DNA of 64,000 bases. Source: Roseococcus pinisoli (lineage in GTDB: Bacteria; Pseudomonadota; Alphaproteobacteria; Acetobacterales; Acetobacteraceae). Where the stretch lies: NCBI RefSeq assembly GCF_018413645.1, contig NZ_JAHCDA010000005.1, positions 186,001 to 250,000 on the forward strand, read 5' to 3'. Numbering within the stretch: position 1 is the first letter of the stretch; each line of letters begins with the position of its first letter. This document shows positions 54,978-63,444 of the stretch, piece after piece. A model generated the notes under the pieces. It was not told where the DNA came from. It was given only the letters and a program-made list of their open reading frames with translations, and made no database searches. The translations under genes were made by a program, and so were the position numbers.

Positions 54978-55306
54978 GCCGCTTCAGCCGGCCGACAGGC
55001 GGGATATTGCAGCGCGGCGTGACAGATCGCCGCCTGGCGGCCAGAAAGGGGCGGCAGCCAGGCGGCAGCCGGCGGACTTCGTCATGGCAGCTTTCTCCCC
55101 TGGCCCTCGCCCGCGAGGACGGAGGCCCATCCGCCGATACTGACCGGACGGTCGGTCGGCTTTCGTTGCGAGCATATGGCGCATGGCCGCCCCCCGCAAT
55201 CGGGCCGTCGCTTCACGATCGGCCGTGCATGAAATCCTCCCGCACGGCGCCCCGCGCGTTAACATGCGGCGCGCCGCTTCACGACCGGGGCGGGCAGGAG
55301 GAATGC
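54978..55306. other. 329-bp gap between TetR and DUF72 genes
   Basis: No gene was recognised. It holds the putative TetR operator at 55142-55153 and the DUF72 ribosome site AGGAGGA (55296-55302). A short out-of-frame ATG at 55303 precedes the chosen start. The rest is GC-rich with no hairpin or tRNA. Confidence 0.6.
55142..55153. promoter_or_regulatory. Palindrome resembling a TetR operator
   Basis: GACCG-GA-CGGTC is a perfect inverted repeat with a 2-bp centre, extended by GGTCGG to the right. It resembles the GACCGGTC-type half-sites bound by many TetR regulators. It is placed between the divergent TetR and DUF72 genes and could control both. Confidence 0.5.
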
Positions 55307-56104
55307 ATGGCGACGGGCAGGATCTACATCGGCATCGGCGGCTGGACCTTCGAGCCCTGGCGCGGCGTCTTCTACCCGCAGGGCCTGGCCCAGAAGCGCG
55401 AGCTGGAATACGCCGCCGGCAAGCTCACCTCCATCGAGATCAACGGCACCTATTACGGCTCCCAGAAACCCGCGAGCTTCCGCAAATGGCATGACGAGAC
55501 GCCCGAGGGCTTCGTCTTCTCCCTCAAGGGCCCACGCTTCACCACCAACCGCCGCGTCCTCGCCGAAGCGGGCGAGTCCGTCGCGCGCTTCCTCGACAGC
55601 GGGTTGCTCGAGCTGAAGGGCAAGCTAGGTCCCATCAACTGGCAGATGGCACCGACGAAGGCCTTCGATCCCCAGGATTTCGAGGCCTTCCTCAAGCTCC
55701 TCCCGCACCGCCACGAAGGCCATGCGCTCCGCCACGCCGTCGAGGTCCGGCATCCGAGCTTCCAGTCGCCCGACTTCGTCGCGATGATGCGCGAGCACGG
55801 CATCGCCATCGTCACGGCCGGCGATTCCGAATTCCCGCAGATTGCCGACGTGACCGCCGACTTCGCCTATGCCCGGATCATGGGCACGGCGGAGGACGAG
55901 GCGCTCGGCTACCCCAGGGCCGCGCTGCGGAAATGGGTCGCGCGCGCGAAGGACTGGGCGGCGGGCAAGGCGCCCGGGGACCTCGAGAGCTTCGGAAAGC
56001 ACAAGCCTGACGGCAAGCCGCGCGACGTCTTCCTCTACGTCATCAGCGGCCACAAGGCGCATAATCCGGCGGCCGCGATGGCGATGCTGGAGGAGCTGGC
56101 ATGA
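55307..56104 (+). CDS. DUF72 family protein
   Basis: 265 residues from ATG 55307, 4 bp after AGGAGGA. DUF72 motifs: IYIGIGGWTFEPWRGVFYP near the N-terminus, SIEINGTYYGSQKPASFRKW, and LKGPRFTTNRRVL. The family has a TIM-barrel-like fold; its reaction is not established. It may be under the TetR operator upstream. The C-terminus ends in an acidic helix (AMAMLEELA). No secretion signal. Confidence 0.85.
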   Translation: MATGRIYIGIGGWTFEPWRGVFYPQGLAQKRELEYAAGKLTSIEINGTYYGSQKPASFRKWHDETPEGFVFSLKGPRFTTNRRVLAEAGESVARFLDSGLLELKGKLGPINWQMAPTKAFDPQDFEAFLKLLPHRHEGHALRHAVEVRHPSFQSPDFVAMMREHGIAIVTAGDSEFPQIADVTADFAYARIMGTAEDEALGYPRAALRKWVARAKDWAAGKAPGDLESFGKHKPDGKPRDVFLYVISGHKAHNPAAAMAMLEELA

Positions 56105-56201
56105 GCGCCGGCGCCGGCCACGACGAAGGCTGTTTCGCCATCTTGGTATACGGACCGTTCGCCCCTAACCTCCCGGCAAGCAACCCTGCCGAGGAAACAC
56201 C

Positions 56202-57065
56202 ATGACCGCTCCCGAACGTATGCGCGCGCTGCTCGCGCGGCCGGATTTCGTCACCATGCCCGCCGTGTGGGACGGGATCAGCGCCAAGCTGGCGGCGGAA
56301 GCGGGCTTCCAGACGGCCTTCCTCTCCGGCTCCTGCGTGGCGGCCAGCCGGCTCGGCGGCCCCGACCTCGACCTCATCTCCTTCGGCGAGATGTTCGACA
56401 GCTTCAACATGGTGCGCGGCGCCGCGCCGGACACGCTGGTCCTGGCCGATGGCGACCACGGCTACGGCAATGCGATGAACGTGCAGCGCACCGTGCGCGC
56501 CTATGGCCGCGCCGGCGCCGCCGCCATCCTCATCGAGGACAAGATCACCCCCCGTGCCCTCACGGCCGCCGGCAAGCCCTGCCTGCCGCGCGAGGAAGCG
56601 CGCATGAAGGTCCGCGCCGCCATCCAGGCCGCCAAGGAATCCGGCATCCTCGTCATGGCGCGCACCGATTGCCGCCCGACGCAGGGCATCGAGGAGGCGG
56701 TGGCCCGCATCGAGATCTTCGTCGAGGAAGGTGCCGACATCCTCTTCCTCGACAGCCCGGCCGATGACGGTGAGTTCCGCCGCGCCGTCGCCGCCGCCAA
56801 GGGCCGGCCGTCCTTCGCCGTGCTCTCCCCGGGACCGGGCCGCGCCATTCCGAACCGCGAGCAGGCGATCGATATCGGCCTCAAGATCGGCACCTACCCG
56901 ACGGCGATGCTCTCGCCCGCCATCGCGGGGCTGAAGGCCGGCCTCGCCGCCCTCGCCGCGGGCGGGGCGGAAGCCGCCTCCGCCCTGCCGGGGCCGGAAC
57001 TGCGCGACACCCTCGGCTACGGCGACTACGACGTTCAGGCCCAGCCCTTCCACGCGAAGGGCTGA
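56202..57065 (+). CDS. PEP mutase / isocitrate lyase superfamily enzyme
   Basis: 287 residues of the ICL/PEPM TIM barrel. Key stretch DGDHGYGNAMNVQRTVRAYGRAGAAAILIEDK (about 85-116) gives the metal-binding Asp pair and IED motif. MPAVWDGISAKLAAEAGFQTAFLSGS is the typical N-terminus. The isocitrate-lyase KKCGH catalytic motif is absent, so carboxyphosphonoenolpyruvate mutase-, oxaloacetase- or dimethylmalate lyase-like activity is more likely. A Bug receptor gene follows 66 bp downstream. Confidence 0.85.
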   Translation: MTAPERMRALLARPDFVTMPAVWDGISAKLAAEAGFQTAFLSGSCVAASRLGGPDLDLISFGEMFDSFNMVRGAAPDTLVLADGDHGYGNAMNVQRTVRAYGRAGAAAILIEDKITPRALTAAGKPCLPREEARMKVRAAIQAAKESGILVMARTDCRPTQGIEEAVARIEIFVEEGADILFLDSPADDGEFRRAVAAAKGRPSFAVLSPGPGRAIPNREQAIDIGLKIGTYPTAMLSPAIAGLKAGLAALAAGGAEAASALPGPELRDTLGYGDYDVQAQPFHAKG

Positions 57066-57131
57066 GCCAGGCTTCAGGACCGGAGGCGGAGCCAATCCGC
57101 CCCGGGCGAAGCCCAGGGGAGGAAGTAAGCG

Positions 57132-58085
57132 ATGCAGACCAGGCGTCACCTCCTGGGCGCGGGGGCCGGCCTTGCCGGCGCCTCCGCGCTGCCCGTCCGA
57201 AACGCCGGGGCCGCCGACTGGCCCGGGCGTCCGGTCACCCTCCTGGTGCCCTGGGCGCCCGGCGGCGGCACGGATGCCGTGGGCCGGGCGCTCGCACGGG
57301 GCCTCTCGGCCCGGCTCGGCGTTCCCGTCCCTGTGCTCAACCGCGCGGGAGGCAACGGCACGATCGGCCACATGGCGATCCGCGACGCGGCACCCGACGG
57401 CCACACGATCGGCTTCGTCGTGCCCCAGCTCATCACCGCGCCGCTGCTGGGCCCGGTCCCGGTCACCTGGCGGGAGCTGCAGCCCCTCGCCCTCCTCAAT
57501 GCGGATCCGGCGGCCATCACGGTCGGCGCGGCGAAGCCCTGGCGAACCCTTGCCGAGTTCGTCGAGGAGGCGCGCCGCCAGCCCCGCACGCTGCGGGTCG
57601 GCAATAGCGGCCAGGGCGGCGCCTGGCACATGGCCGCGCTGGAGCTCGAGAAGAAGGCCGGGATCGAGCTGATCCACGTGCCCTATGCCAGCGCCGGCCC
57701 CGCGCTGCAGGACCTGGTCGGCGGCCATATCGACGCCGTGGCCTTCAGCGCAGCCGAGGCACGGGCCCCGGTCTCGGGCGGCCAAGCCCGGATGATCGCC
57801 GTGGCGGCGCCCGAGCGCCTGCGGGCCTATCCCGAGGTGGCGACGGCCCGCGAGCAGGGCTTCGACCTGGACGTCAGCACCTGGCGCGGCCTCGCCACCG
57901 CGAAGGGAACGCCGGCGGCGATCCTCGCGCGCCTGGAAGATGCCGTCCGCCAGTCGCTGGAAGACGAGGCCTTCCAGGGCTTCATGACCCAGCAGGGCTT
58001 CGGCGTCCGCTTCATGCAGGCCGCGGCCTTCGAGACCTTCCTGGCCGAGCAGGACGCCAAGTACCACGCCTATTTCGGCGGCTGA
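57132..58085 (+). CDS. Bug/TctC-type tripartite tricarboxylate receptor
   Basis: 317 residues. The signal (about 1-29, HLLGAGAGLAGASALPVRNAGA) carries an RR near its start (QTRRHLL), which may make it a Tat substrate. The mature part begins WPGRPVTLLVPWAPGGGTDAVGRAL, then VPVLNRAGGNGTIGHMAI, the standard Bug pattern. It is the third orphan receptor of this window and is probably cotranscribed with the PEP-mutase-family gene, suggesting a dicarboxylate-type ligand. Confidence 0.9.
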   Translation: MQTRRHLLGAGAGLAGASALPVRNAGAADWPGRPVTLLVPWAPGGGTDAVGRALARGLSARLGVPVPVLNRAGGNGTIGHMAIRDAAPDGHTIGFVVPQLITAPLLGPVPVTWRELQPLALLNADPAAITVGAAKPWRTLAEFVEEARRQPRTLRVGNSGQGGAWHMAALELEKKAGIELIHVPYASAGPALQDLVGGHIDAVAFSAAEARAPVSGGQARMIAVAAPERLRAYPEVATAREQGFDLDVSTWRGLATAKGTPAAILARLEDAVRQSLEDEAFQGFMTQQGFGVRFMQAAAFETFLAEQDAKYHAYFGG

Positions 58086-58107
58086 GCTCCACCCGCCGCG
58101 GGCGCGC

Positions 58108-59121
58108 TCAGTGCGGCCGCTGCATGATCGCCGAGAGCTTGGCGCCCAGGGACGGAAAGGCGGCCTCGGCCCGCGGCAGGGACAGGTTCTCGAGCGCCAT
58201 GGCGCGCAGATCCGTGGGTGACAGGCCGAATTCCCGCTTGAAAGACCGGCTGAACTGCGACGGATCGTCGAAGCCCACGCTGGCCGCGACGGCGCCGATG
58301 GAGGCGGTGTTCGAGATATCGCCCAGCAGCTCGCGGCAGCGGAGCAGCCGCTGGCGCTGGATGTAGCGCCCCACCCCGCCTTCGGATTGCAGCAGGCGGT
58401 AGAGCTCCGAGCGCGACACGCCGACGAGCGCGCAGAGCCTGGCGGCGCCCAGGTCGGGCGAGTCCAGATGCTGGCGAATGGCGCGGCGGATCCGGTCGAG
58501 GCGCGTCGCGCCGATCAGCCCGGACGCCTCCGCCAGGCGGTCCTTCGAAGGCACGACGCAGGCGCCGACCATGGCGCGCACCGCCGCCGTCACATGCGGC
58601 AGGTCACTGGGCTGCGCCTCGGCGAGGCTGCGCATGACGCCCCGCAGGAAATCCCGCAGCAGCCGGCCCAGCCCGGTCTCGAGGCCGAGCCAGCAGGCCG
58701 CGTCGAGCTGCCCGGCCAGATCGGCGAAGGTGTCCCGCGGGAGGTAGAACTGCAGCCTCTCATCCGCCGCGCGCTCGCTCGCGAAGGACTGCGCCATGGA
58801 GACGAGGAACGGCGTCTGCGCGGGGATGAGCACGGAGGAGGCCGCGGTGCTGATCCCGGTCGGCTGCTGCCCCACGGTGAGCACCCAGTGATCGATCGGA
58901 TTGCGGTGCACCAGCGTGCTCGTGCGGGTGTTCCGGACGGCGGGCGCCCCGACCTGCGCGACGGCCAGCCCGTCCAGCGGCCAGTAGCGGCTCTCGGACA
59001 GGAAGCCCTCGGCCGGATCGTTCGGATTGGTGATCTCGAAGGCCGAGGAGAACCAGCTGCGGCAGGCGTCGAATTGCTGGGCGACGGGGATGTCTCGGTT
59101 GGAAATGATCTCGGGGATCAT
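58108..59121 (-). CDS. AraC-family transcriptional regulator
   Basis: 337 residues. The N-terminal half resembles the AraC-binding-like domain of the AraC/XylS-type regulators (WFSSAFEITNPNDPAEGF start). The C-terminal double helix-turn-helix runs from about 232 (RIRRAIRQHLDSPDLGAARLCALVGVSRSELYRLL) to the conserved SVGFDDPSQFSRSFKREFGLSPTDLR near 290-315. It is divergent from the TauD-type dioxygenase across a 258-bp region with a palindrome, and so is the likely regulator of that gene. Confidence 0.9.
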   Translation of the reverse strand: MIPEIISNRDIPVAQQFDACRSWFSSAFEITNPNDPAEGFLSESRYWPLDGLAVAQVGAPAVRNTRTSTLVHRNPIDHWVLTVGQQPTGISTAASSVLIPAQTPFLVSMAQSFASERAADERLQFYLPRDTFADLAGQLDAACWLGLETGLGRLLRDFLRGVMRSLAEAQPSDLPHVTAAVRAMVGACVVPSKDRLAEASGLIGATRLDRIRRAIRQHLDSPDLGAARLCALVGVSRSELYRLLQSEGGVGRYIQRQRLLRCRELLGDISNTASIGAVAASVGFDDPSQFSRSFKREFGLSPTDLRAMALENLSLPRAEAAFPSLGAKLSAIMQRPH

Positions 59122-59254
59122 GGGAATACTCTTTGCCTCGGCAGGCGATCCGGAAACCGCCCATCATTCCCAAACTAGGCATCTTTCACCGCAACGACAA
59201 CGATATTGCCGTGACGGCCAGTTCCGATGGGCCGCCGACGGCACCACCGCCCCT

Positions 59255-59306
59255 CAATAACGATAAATTATCGTGTATTGACATTATTGTCTTCAATACA
59301 TAGTGA
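59255..59306 (+). promoter_or_regulatory. Operator palindrome and sigma70-like promoter for the TauD-type gene
   Basis: A/T-rich element in the AraC/TauD divergent region. A perfect core ACGATAA-A-TTATCGT occupies 59260-59274 and extends with one bulge to TCAATA...TATTGA (59255-59281). Its right end runs into TTGACA at 59278-59283, a consensus -35. After 17 bp, TAGTGA (59301-59306) is a fair -10. The repeat overlapping the -35 suggests control by the adjacent AraC regulator. Confidence 0.6.
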
Positions 59307-59379
59307 ATTGAGGTTGAATGCCCTGCCGGCCGCCCTGTGGATGCCGTGCCCGTGCCGGCACATCGAAAGGATTGCCCAG

Positions 59380-60303
59380 ATGAGTGCCCATACACTGACC
59401 GCCGAAGCCCCACGGCCCGCCCCGCTCGTCGACCCCCTGCGCGTGCTCGACGTCGCGCCCTGGCGGAAAGGGGCGGAACAGGTCGGCGACGTGCGGCTCA
59501 TCCCCCACAGCCCGGTCCTCGGCGCCCGGGTGGAGGGCTTCCGCGTCGCGCATCTGGCCGATGCCGCGGTGCGCCAGTTCCTCTACGACCAACTGCTGAA
59601 CCGCGGCTTCCTGGTCTTCGCGCCGGGCAGCTTCGCGGCCGCCGACTTCGTCGAGGTCGTGAAGCTCTTCGGGAGCCCGCAGTATCTAGGCACGCCCCAT
59701 ACGCCGAAGTCGCAGGTGAACCGGGCGATGAACACCATCGATTCCCGCACCAAGAAGACCCGCGCCAACTACATCTGGCACATCGACCAGGCCTTCCAGC
59801 CCGAGCCCACGCGCTTCACCGCCCTCTACGGCGAGGTGGTGCCCGAGGCCGGCGGCGACACCATCTTCGCCAATGCCGCCGCGGCCTACGACCTGCTGGA
59901 CCCGCTGCTGGCGACCTATCTGGAGACCCTGACGGCCATCCAGTCCTTCGACGCGCAGGGCTTCCTCACCTACGCCTACGGCCATGACGCCGAGCTGCTG
60001 GCCCGCCAGCGCGCCGCCAACCCGCCGATCGAGACGCCGGTGATCAAGACCCATCCTGAGACGGGCCGGAAGCAGATCTTCGTGAGCGAGCTCTACACCA
60101 CGCGCATCGTCGGCGTGTCGCCGATCGCGAGCCAGGCCCTGCTCAGCCTGCTCTTCGACGTCATCAAGTCGCCGGAGATCCAGACGCGCTTCCGCTGGGA
60201 AGAGGGCGCGGCGGTGATCTGGGACAACCGCCTCGTGCAGCACCGCGGCGTCGGCGACTTCGGCACGCAGCACCGCCTGCTGCACCGCGCCGTCGTCGCC
60301 TGA
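59380..60303 (+). CDS. TauD/TfdA-family Fe(II)/2-oxoglutarate dioxygenase
   Basis: 307 residues from ATG 59380. The facial triad is His134 and Asp136 in YIWHIDQAF plus distal His288 in WDNRLVQHRGVGDF; Arg299 or Arg303 probably binds 2-oxoglutarate (TQHRLLHR). This matches TauD/TfdA enzymes that oxidise sulfonates, phenoxyacetates or similar compounds. The substrate is unknown. Divergent AraC regulator and palindromic promoter suggest inducible expression. The N-terminus is Ala/Pro-rich. Confidence 0.9.
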   Translation: MSAHTLTAEAPRPAPLVDPLRVLDVAPWRKGAEQVGDVRLIPHSPVLGARVEGFRVAHLADAAVRQFLYDQLLNRGFLVFAPGSFAAADFVEVVKLFGSPQYLGTPHTPKSQVNRAMNTIDSRTKKTRANYIWHIDQAFQPEPTRFTALYGEVVPEAGGDTIFANAAAAYDLLDPLLATYLETLTAIQSFDAQGFLTYAYGHDAELLARQRAANPPIETPVIKTHPETGRKQIFVSELYTTRIVGVSPIASQALLSLLFDVIKSPEIQTRFRWEEGAAVIWDNRLVQHRGVGDFGTQHRLLHRAVVA

Positions 60304-60351
60304 CGAGAGCGAGCGGGAGGAAAGCTGCACCGCCTTCCTCCCAAAGCGCCT

Positions 60352-61176
60352 TCAGGCCTCCACGGGCCGGGACGGATCGGCCGTCCACTCCGACCAGGAG
60401 CCCGGGTAGAGCGCCGTTTCCGTTCCCAGCTCCGACAAGGCCGCCAGCAGGAAGGTCGAGGCGACGCCGCCGCCGCAATAGGCCGCGACGGGCCGGCTCA
60501 GATCGACGCCGCTCTCGGCCAGGATCGCCCGCAGCCGCTCCGGCGGCAGCAGGGCGCCCTCCGCATCCAGCAGCGCGGAAGCGGGGAGGCTGCGGGCGCC
60601 GGGGATGTGCTTCTTGCCCTCGCCGGAGAAATCCAGCCGCGGCCGCGCATCGATCAGCGTGCCCTGCACCACGAAATCCAGGACCTCGCCGGCCTCGAGA
60701 TGCGGGAGGCCGCCCGCGCGCAGGGTGATGTTCCCCGGCGCGGCCGCGGCCGCCTCGCCCTCTTCCAGGGCGAAACCGGCCCGCTTCCAGGCGGCCAGCC
60801 CGCCCTCCAGGATACGGACATTCGGCAGCCCGGCCCAGCGCAGGACCCACCAGGCGCGGCCGGCCGGGCCGCCCGTGGTGTCGTCATAAACCACGACCTC
60901 GCTCTCCGCCGTGAGGCCCCAGGCGCGCGCGGCCTCCTGCAGGCGTTCCAGATCCGGCAGGGGATTGGCCCCGCGCCCCTTGAGGCTCGTATCGGCGAGC
61001 TGCTCGGGCAGGCTCACGAAATGCGCGCCGGGGAGATGACCCTGCAGGTAGCGCGCCGGCTGCGCGCCCCGACCCGGATCGAAGCGGATGTCGAGCAGGA
61101 CGGGGCGGGCCCCACCCCGCAAGGCCTCGGCGAGGGCGGCGGCGGTGATGAAGTTGCGGCGGGGCGGTGCGGACAT
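60352..61176 (-). CDS. sseA: Sulfurtransferase (3-mercaptopyruvate sulfurtransferase-like)
   Basis: 274 residues from ATG 61176. Two rhodanese domains: the inactive N-terminal one (about 1-135, with DDTTGGPAGRAWWVLRWAG) and the catalytic C-terminal one (about 150-274) with Cys234 in YCGGGVAS. The active loop reads CGGGVAS, close to but not the standard CG(S/T)GVTA of MST, so substrate preference may differ. Convergent with the TauD-type gene and divergent from the metQ-like operon. Confidence 0.85.
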   Translation of the reverse strand: MSAPPRRNFITAAALAEALRGGARPVLLDIRFDPGRGAQPARYLQGHLPGAHFVSLPEQLADTSLKGRGANPLPDLERLQEAARAWGLTAESEVVVYDDTTGGPAGRAWWVLRWAGLPNVRILEGGLAAWKRAGFALEEGEAAAAAPGNITLRAGGLPHLEAGEVLDFVVQGTLIDARPRLDFSGEGKKHIPGARSLPASALLDAEGALLPPERLRAILAESGVDLSRPVAAYCGGGVASTFLLAALSELGTETALYPGSWSEWTADPSRPVEA

Positions 61177-61504
61177 GGCTTGATCCTGTTGGGAGACCAT
61201 CGGTCTCGCTCGATGAGGAGACCTTTCTACACATCACAAGGATTGAAAAACCAGTTGCACTGTTAATTTTTGTTGTTATTCCTATTCACCATGACCTTCC
61301 GCCTCCAGGCCCAGAACGCCGAGAGCCTGACGCCGCCGCACCGGCCGGTGCAGGCGCGATGTCGGGCGCTTGCCGCCTAGCGCCGCGCGCCCTCCCCGCG
61401 GGGCAACGAGTGCCCGGAACCGCCCATACCCTATCCCTTCGTGATCCCTTCGTGCGCTGCCCGCCGGCCGTGCGCCCCCTGAACCACGCCTCCAGGAGTT
61501 CGCC
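61177..61504. other. 328-bp divergent gap between sseA-like and metQ-like genes
   Basis: No gene was recognised. A palindrome GAGACC-ATC-GGTCTC lies at 61193-61207, and a further GAGACC half-site follows at 61218-61223. An A/T-rich block (around 61240-61290, e.g. TGTTAATTTTTGTTGTTATT at 61261-61280) probably holds the promoters. No SAM riboswitch or S-box was recognised. The rest is GC-rich and featureless. Confidence 0.5.
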
Positions 61505-62314
61505 ATGAACAGACGCTCCCTGCTTGCCGCCCTTCCCGCCGCCGCCATCCTGCCCGGCTTGCGCTCCGCCCACGCACAGGACCTCAACCGCCTCAAGGTC
61601 GGCGTGCGCGGTGGCGTGGACGAGCAGATCTTCGAGGTCGTCACCCGTGTCGCCGCGCGCGACGGGCTGACGATCGACGCCATCGTCATCACCGGCACGG
61701 TCAGCCCGAACCGGGCGCTGGCTGACGGCGAGCTGCACGCCAACTCCTTCCAGCACATCCCCTTCCTGAACGCCGAGAACCGGGCGCGCGGCTACCGGAT
61801 CGTCCCGATCGGGGACACCTACATCTCCCCGGTCGCGATCTATTCCAGGAAGCACCGCTCCCTCGAGGCGCTGCCGCAGGCCGCGCGCATCGGCATCCCC
61901 GAGGACGTCTCCAACCAGACCCGCGCGCTGATCCTGCTCTCCGCCAAGGGGCTGATCACGCTGCGCAGCGGCATCGACATCTTCAAGGACACGGTCACCC
62001 TCGCGGACGTCGCCTCCAATCCGCGGCAGTTCCGCCTGATCGAGGTGCCGGGGCTGGTGCTGGCGCGCTCCATCGTGGAGTTCGACGCCGGCATCATCAC
62101 CAACAACTGGGCCTCGCAGGTGAACCTCCTCGCCACGCGCGACGGCATCGCCATCGAGGCCCGGGAGAACAACCCCTACGTCAACATCATCGCGGTCCGT
62201 GAGCAGGACCGGAACGCGCCCTGGGGCCCGCGCCTCGTGCGCGCCTACCAGTCCGAGGATGTCCGCCGCTTCATCGCCGAGCAGTTTCAGGGCTCGGTGC
62301 TGCCGGCCTTCTGA
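61505..62314 (+). CDS. metQ: MetQ/NlpA-type substrate-binding protein
   Basis: 269 residues. Signal peptide about 1-25 ([19 protein letters not shown]) with no lipobox cysteine, so the protein seems soluble in the periplasm, unlike most NlpA/MetQ lipoproteins. Family segments: [24 protein letters not shown] (with the expected HIPFL), [17 protein letters not shown], and [16 protein letters not shown]. It is followed by metN (5-bp gap) and metI, giving a methionine-type ABC importer. Confidence 0.88.
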   Translation: MNRRSLLAALPAAAILPGLRSAHAQDLNRLKVGVRGGVDEQIFEVVTRVAARDGLTIDAIVITGTVSPNRALADGELHANSFQHIPFLNAENRARGYRIVPIGDTYISPVAIYSRKHRSLEALPQAARIGIPEDVSNQTRALILLSAKGLITLRSGIDIFKDTVTLADVASNPRQFRLIEVPGLVLARSIVEFDAGIITNNWASQVNLLATRDGIAIEARENNPYVNIIAVREQDRNAPWGPRLVRAYQSEDVRRFIAEQFQGSVLPAF

Positions 62315-62319
62315 CCCGC

Positions 62320-63444
62320 ATGAGCCAGGACATCCTGACCGCCCCGCCGTCGGAGGCGCCCGCGGCGCCGCTGCCGGAGGCGACCGCCCCGCTGCCGCCC
62401 TCGGTGGTCTTCGAACGGGTGGGCAAGCGCTTCTCCGACGCCCCGGACGCGGCGCCGGCGCTGGCGGAGGTCGACCTCGCGATCGGCACGGGGGAGATCT
62501 TCGGCATCATCGGGCGGTCCGGGGCCGGCAAGTCCACGCTGATCCGCACCATCAACCGGCTGGAGCGCCCGAGCTCCGGCCGCGTGCTGGTAGCCGGCAC
62601 GGATGTCGGCACACTGGACAATGACGGGCTGATCGCGCTGCGCCGGCGCACCGGCATGATCTTCCAGCACTTCAACCTGCTCTCCGCCAAGACGGTCTTC
62701 GGCAATGTCGCCCTGCCGCTGCGCGTGGCCGGCCTGCCGCGCCGCGTGATCGAGGAGCGGGTGCGCAACCTGCTCGATCTCGTCGGCCTGGCCGACAAGC
62801 GCGACGCCTATCCCGCCCAGCTCTCGGGCGGGCAGAAGCAGCGCGTCGGCATCGCGCGCGCCATGGTGCACGAGCCCGAGATCCTGCTCTGCGACGAGGC
62901 GACCTCCGCCCTCGATCCCGAGACGACGCAGTCCATCCTGACGCTGCTGCGCGACATCAACCGCCGGCTCGGCCTGACCATCGTGCTGATCACGCATGAG
63001 ATGGCCGTGATCCGGGAGATCTGCGATCGCGTGGCCGTGCTCGAGCGCGGGCGCGTGGTGGAGGAAGGGCCGGTCTGGCGCGTCTTCGGCGCGCCGTCCC
63101 ATCCCGCGACCGCGGCGCTGCTGCGGCCGCTGGTGCACGACCTGCCGGCCGAGCTTCACGCCCGGCTGCAGGCCACGCCGCCGCCCGGTCCGCACGAGAC
63201 CCTCCTCGGCCTGCGCTATGCGGGCGACAGGCGGGGCGATCCGCCGCTCGCCGCCCTCGCCGCCACCCTCGGCCCCACGCTACGGCTGCTGCATGGCGGC
63301 GTGGACCGCATCCAGGACCATCCGCAGGGCCTGCTCATCGTGGCCGTGGAGCTGTCTCCCACGGAACTGCCGCAACGCCTGGCCCGCGCCGGCGCGCTGG
63401 CCGACCGCATCGAGGTTCTGGGCCATGTCCCCCTTACTAATTGA
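62320..63444 (+). CDS. metN: Methionine-type ABC importer ATPase MetN
   Basis: 374 residues. Walker A GRSGAGKS is at 65-72, the Q-loop region [12 protein letters not shown] follows, signature [15 protein letters not shown], Walker [15 protein letters not shown], and H-loop LITHEMAVI. An Ala/Pro-rich N-terminal extension (about 1-28) precedes the cassette. The C-terminal domain (about 285-374) matches the NIL/C2 regulatory domain that binds methionine for transinhibition. The gene overlaps metI by 20 bp. Confidence 0.93.
   Translation: MSQDILTAPPSEAPAAPLPEATAPLPPSVVFERVGKRFSDAPDAAPALAEVDLAIGTGEIFGIIGRSGAGKSTLIRTINRLERPSSGRVLVAGTDVGTLDNDGLIALRRRTGMIFQHFNLLSAKTVFGNVALPLRVAGLPRRVIEERVRNLLDLVGLADKRDAYPAQLSGGQKQRVGIARAMVHEPEILLCDEATSALDPETTQSILTLLRDINRRLGLTIVLITHEMAVIREICDRVAVLERGRVVEEGPVWRVFGAPSHPATAALLRPLVHDLPAELHARLQATPPPGPHETLLGLRYAGDRRGDPPLAALAATLGPTLRLLHGGVDRIQDHPQGLLIVAVELSPTELPQRLARAGALADRIEVLGHVPLTN

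Noticed and set aside
61177-61504. SAM riboswitch in front of the metQ-metN-metI genes
   Set aside because: No recognisable SAM-I, SAM-II or related core was found by eye; only a short palindrome and an A/T-rich block are present. A covariance-model search would settle it.
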